Shown: positions 5,543 through 5,787 of the stretch, piece after piece
Layout: each line of letters starts with the position of its first letter
Numbering within the stretch: position 1 is the stretch's first letter
Assembly: GCA_947581745.1 (NCBI GenBank)
Contig: CANPVW010000231.1
Coordinates: 1 to 5,787 of the forward strand
DNA from: Candidatus Benthicola azotiphorus
Lineage (GTDB): Bacteria > Gemmatimonadota > Gemmatimonadetes > Palauibacterales > Palauibacteraceae
Direction of reading: 5' to 3'
Length of the DNA stretch: 5,787 nucleotides
Notes under the pieces: model-generated
What the model was told of the DNA's origin: nothing
What the model saw: the letters and a program-made list of their open reading frames with translations, nothing else
Databases searched by the model: none
Program-made: the position numbers and the translations under genes

Positions 5543-5787
5543 TCACGAGATGGCGTAGAAGTCCGGGTCCTGCTGGAACACGCCTTCCTTGCAGTATGGG
5601 CACCGCAATCCGGCGAGCCGGTAAGTGGCCGCGATCTTCGCCGTCCCGCACTCGGGGCACACTGCGGTCGGGGCTCCGGAGTCCACCATGAACTCGACCC
5701 CACAAGCAAGGCACAGATGCGGAGAGTCGTTGCCTATGCAAAGGGCCAGACGCTCGTGGTCCGGGTGGTAGGCGTACTGCTTTTCTC
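5543..5787 (-). CDS. Zinc-ribbon-like protein, C-terminal fragment
   Basis: The C-terminal 80 codons of a gene that enters from the right edge, ending at TGA 5545-5543; its start is outside the window. Counting from the first complete codon (5785-5783), CLAC (25-28) and CPEC (43-46) form a CxxC-x14-CxxC pattern typical of a zinc ribbon. A third pair, CPYC (62-65), may use Cys16 or an upstream pair as partner. The tail reads KEGVFQQDPDFYAIS. The other two minus-strand frames give either an early stop or an arginine-rich sequence without paired cysteines, which supports this frame. I do not recognise the family. The part seen probably binds zinc for structure, nucleic-acid contact or protein contact. 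It converges on tRNA-Pro. No function should be assigned from this fragment. Confidence 0.75.
   Translation of the reverse strand, partial: EKQYAYHPDHERLALCIGNDSPHLCLACGVEFMVDSGAPTAVCPECGTAKIAATYRLAGLRCPYCKEGVFQQDPDFYAIS

Noticed and set aside
5496..5741. 81-codon minus-strand frame at the right end
   Set aside because: The neighbouring frame ending at 5543 carries ordered CxxC pairs and reads to the window edge. This one is arginine-rich and out of frame with it.

Overview
The window is GC-rich bacterial chromosomal DNA (by eye about two thirds G+C, with strong third-position GC bias that opens long antisense shadow frames). It uses both ATG and GTG starts preceded by Shine-Dalgarno sequences. 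It encodes one lipoprotein and one protein with a classical signal peptide, and its tRNA gene lacks an encoded CCA. This fits a high-GC environmental bacterium that probably has an outer envelope. A group such as Gemmatimonadota would suit, but nothing here fixes the taxon. I see no mobile element, CRISPR array, integrase or phage gene.

Left part (minus strand, read right to left). A 235-bp divergent intergenic region (1568-1802) holds two adjacent perfect dyads. Then come a 21-codon ORF with a near-ideal ribosome-binding site (1567-1502), a selenium-binding-protein/methanethiol-oxidase-like lipoprotein that starts one base after that ORF stops (1500-226), and the first 34 codons of a small protein running off the left edge (104-1).

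Middle (plus strand). A secreted GH95 glycoside hydrolase of the alpha-L-fucosidase/alpha-L-galactosidase family (1803-4259) is followed after 3 bp by a prolyl aminopeptidase with a complete catalytic triad (4263-5234). The two are almost certainly cotranscribed. The GH95 enzyme keeps its catalytic Asn, Glu and Asp residues, but the positions that in AfcA carry substrate-binding histidines differ, so its sugar specificity is open.

Right part. A complete tRNA-Pro(GGG) gene (5331-5404) is followed by a strong intrinsic terminator. The C-terminal 80 codons of a zinc-ribbon-like protein, present only at the right edge, run towards it on the minus strand (5787-5543).

How the genes work together. 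The GH95/aminopeptidase pair suggests scavenging of sugar and amino acid from glycosylated, proline-containing material, but that link is inference. The SBP-like lipoprotein is the head of a separate, divergently transcribed unit. I do not see a clear new multi-gene system. The best leads are the coupled 21-codon leader ORF with its dyads and the altered GH95 active site.
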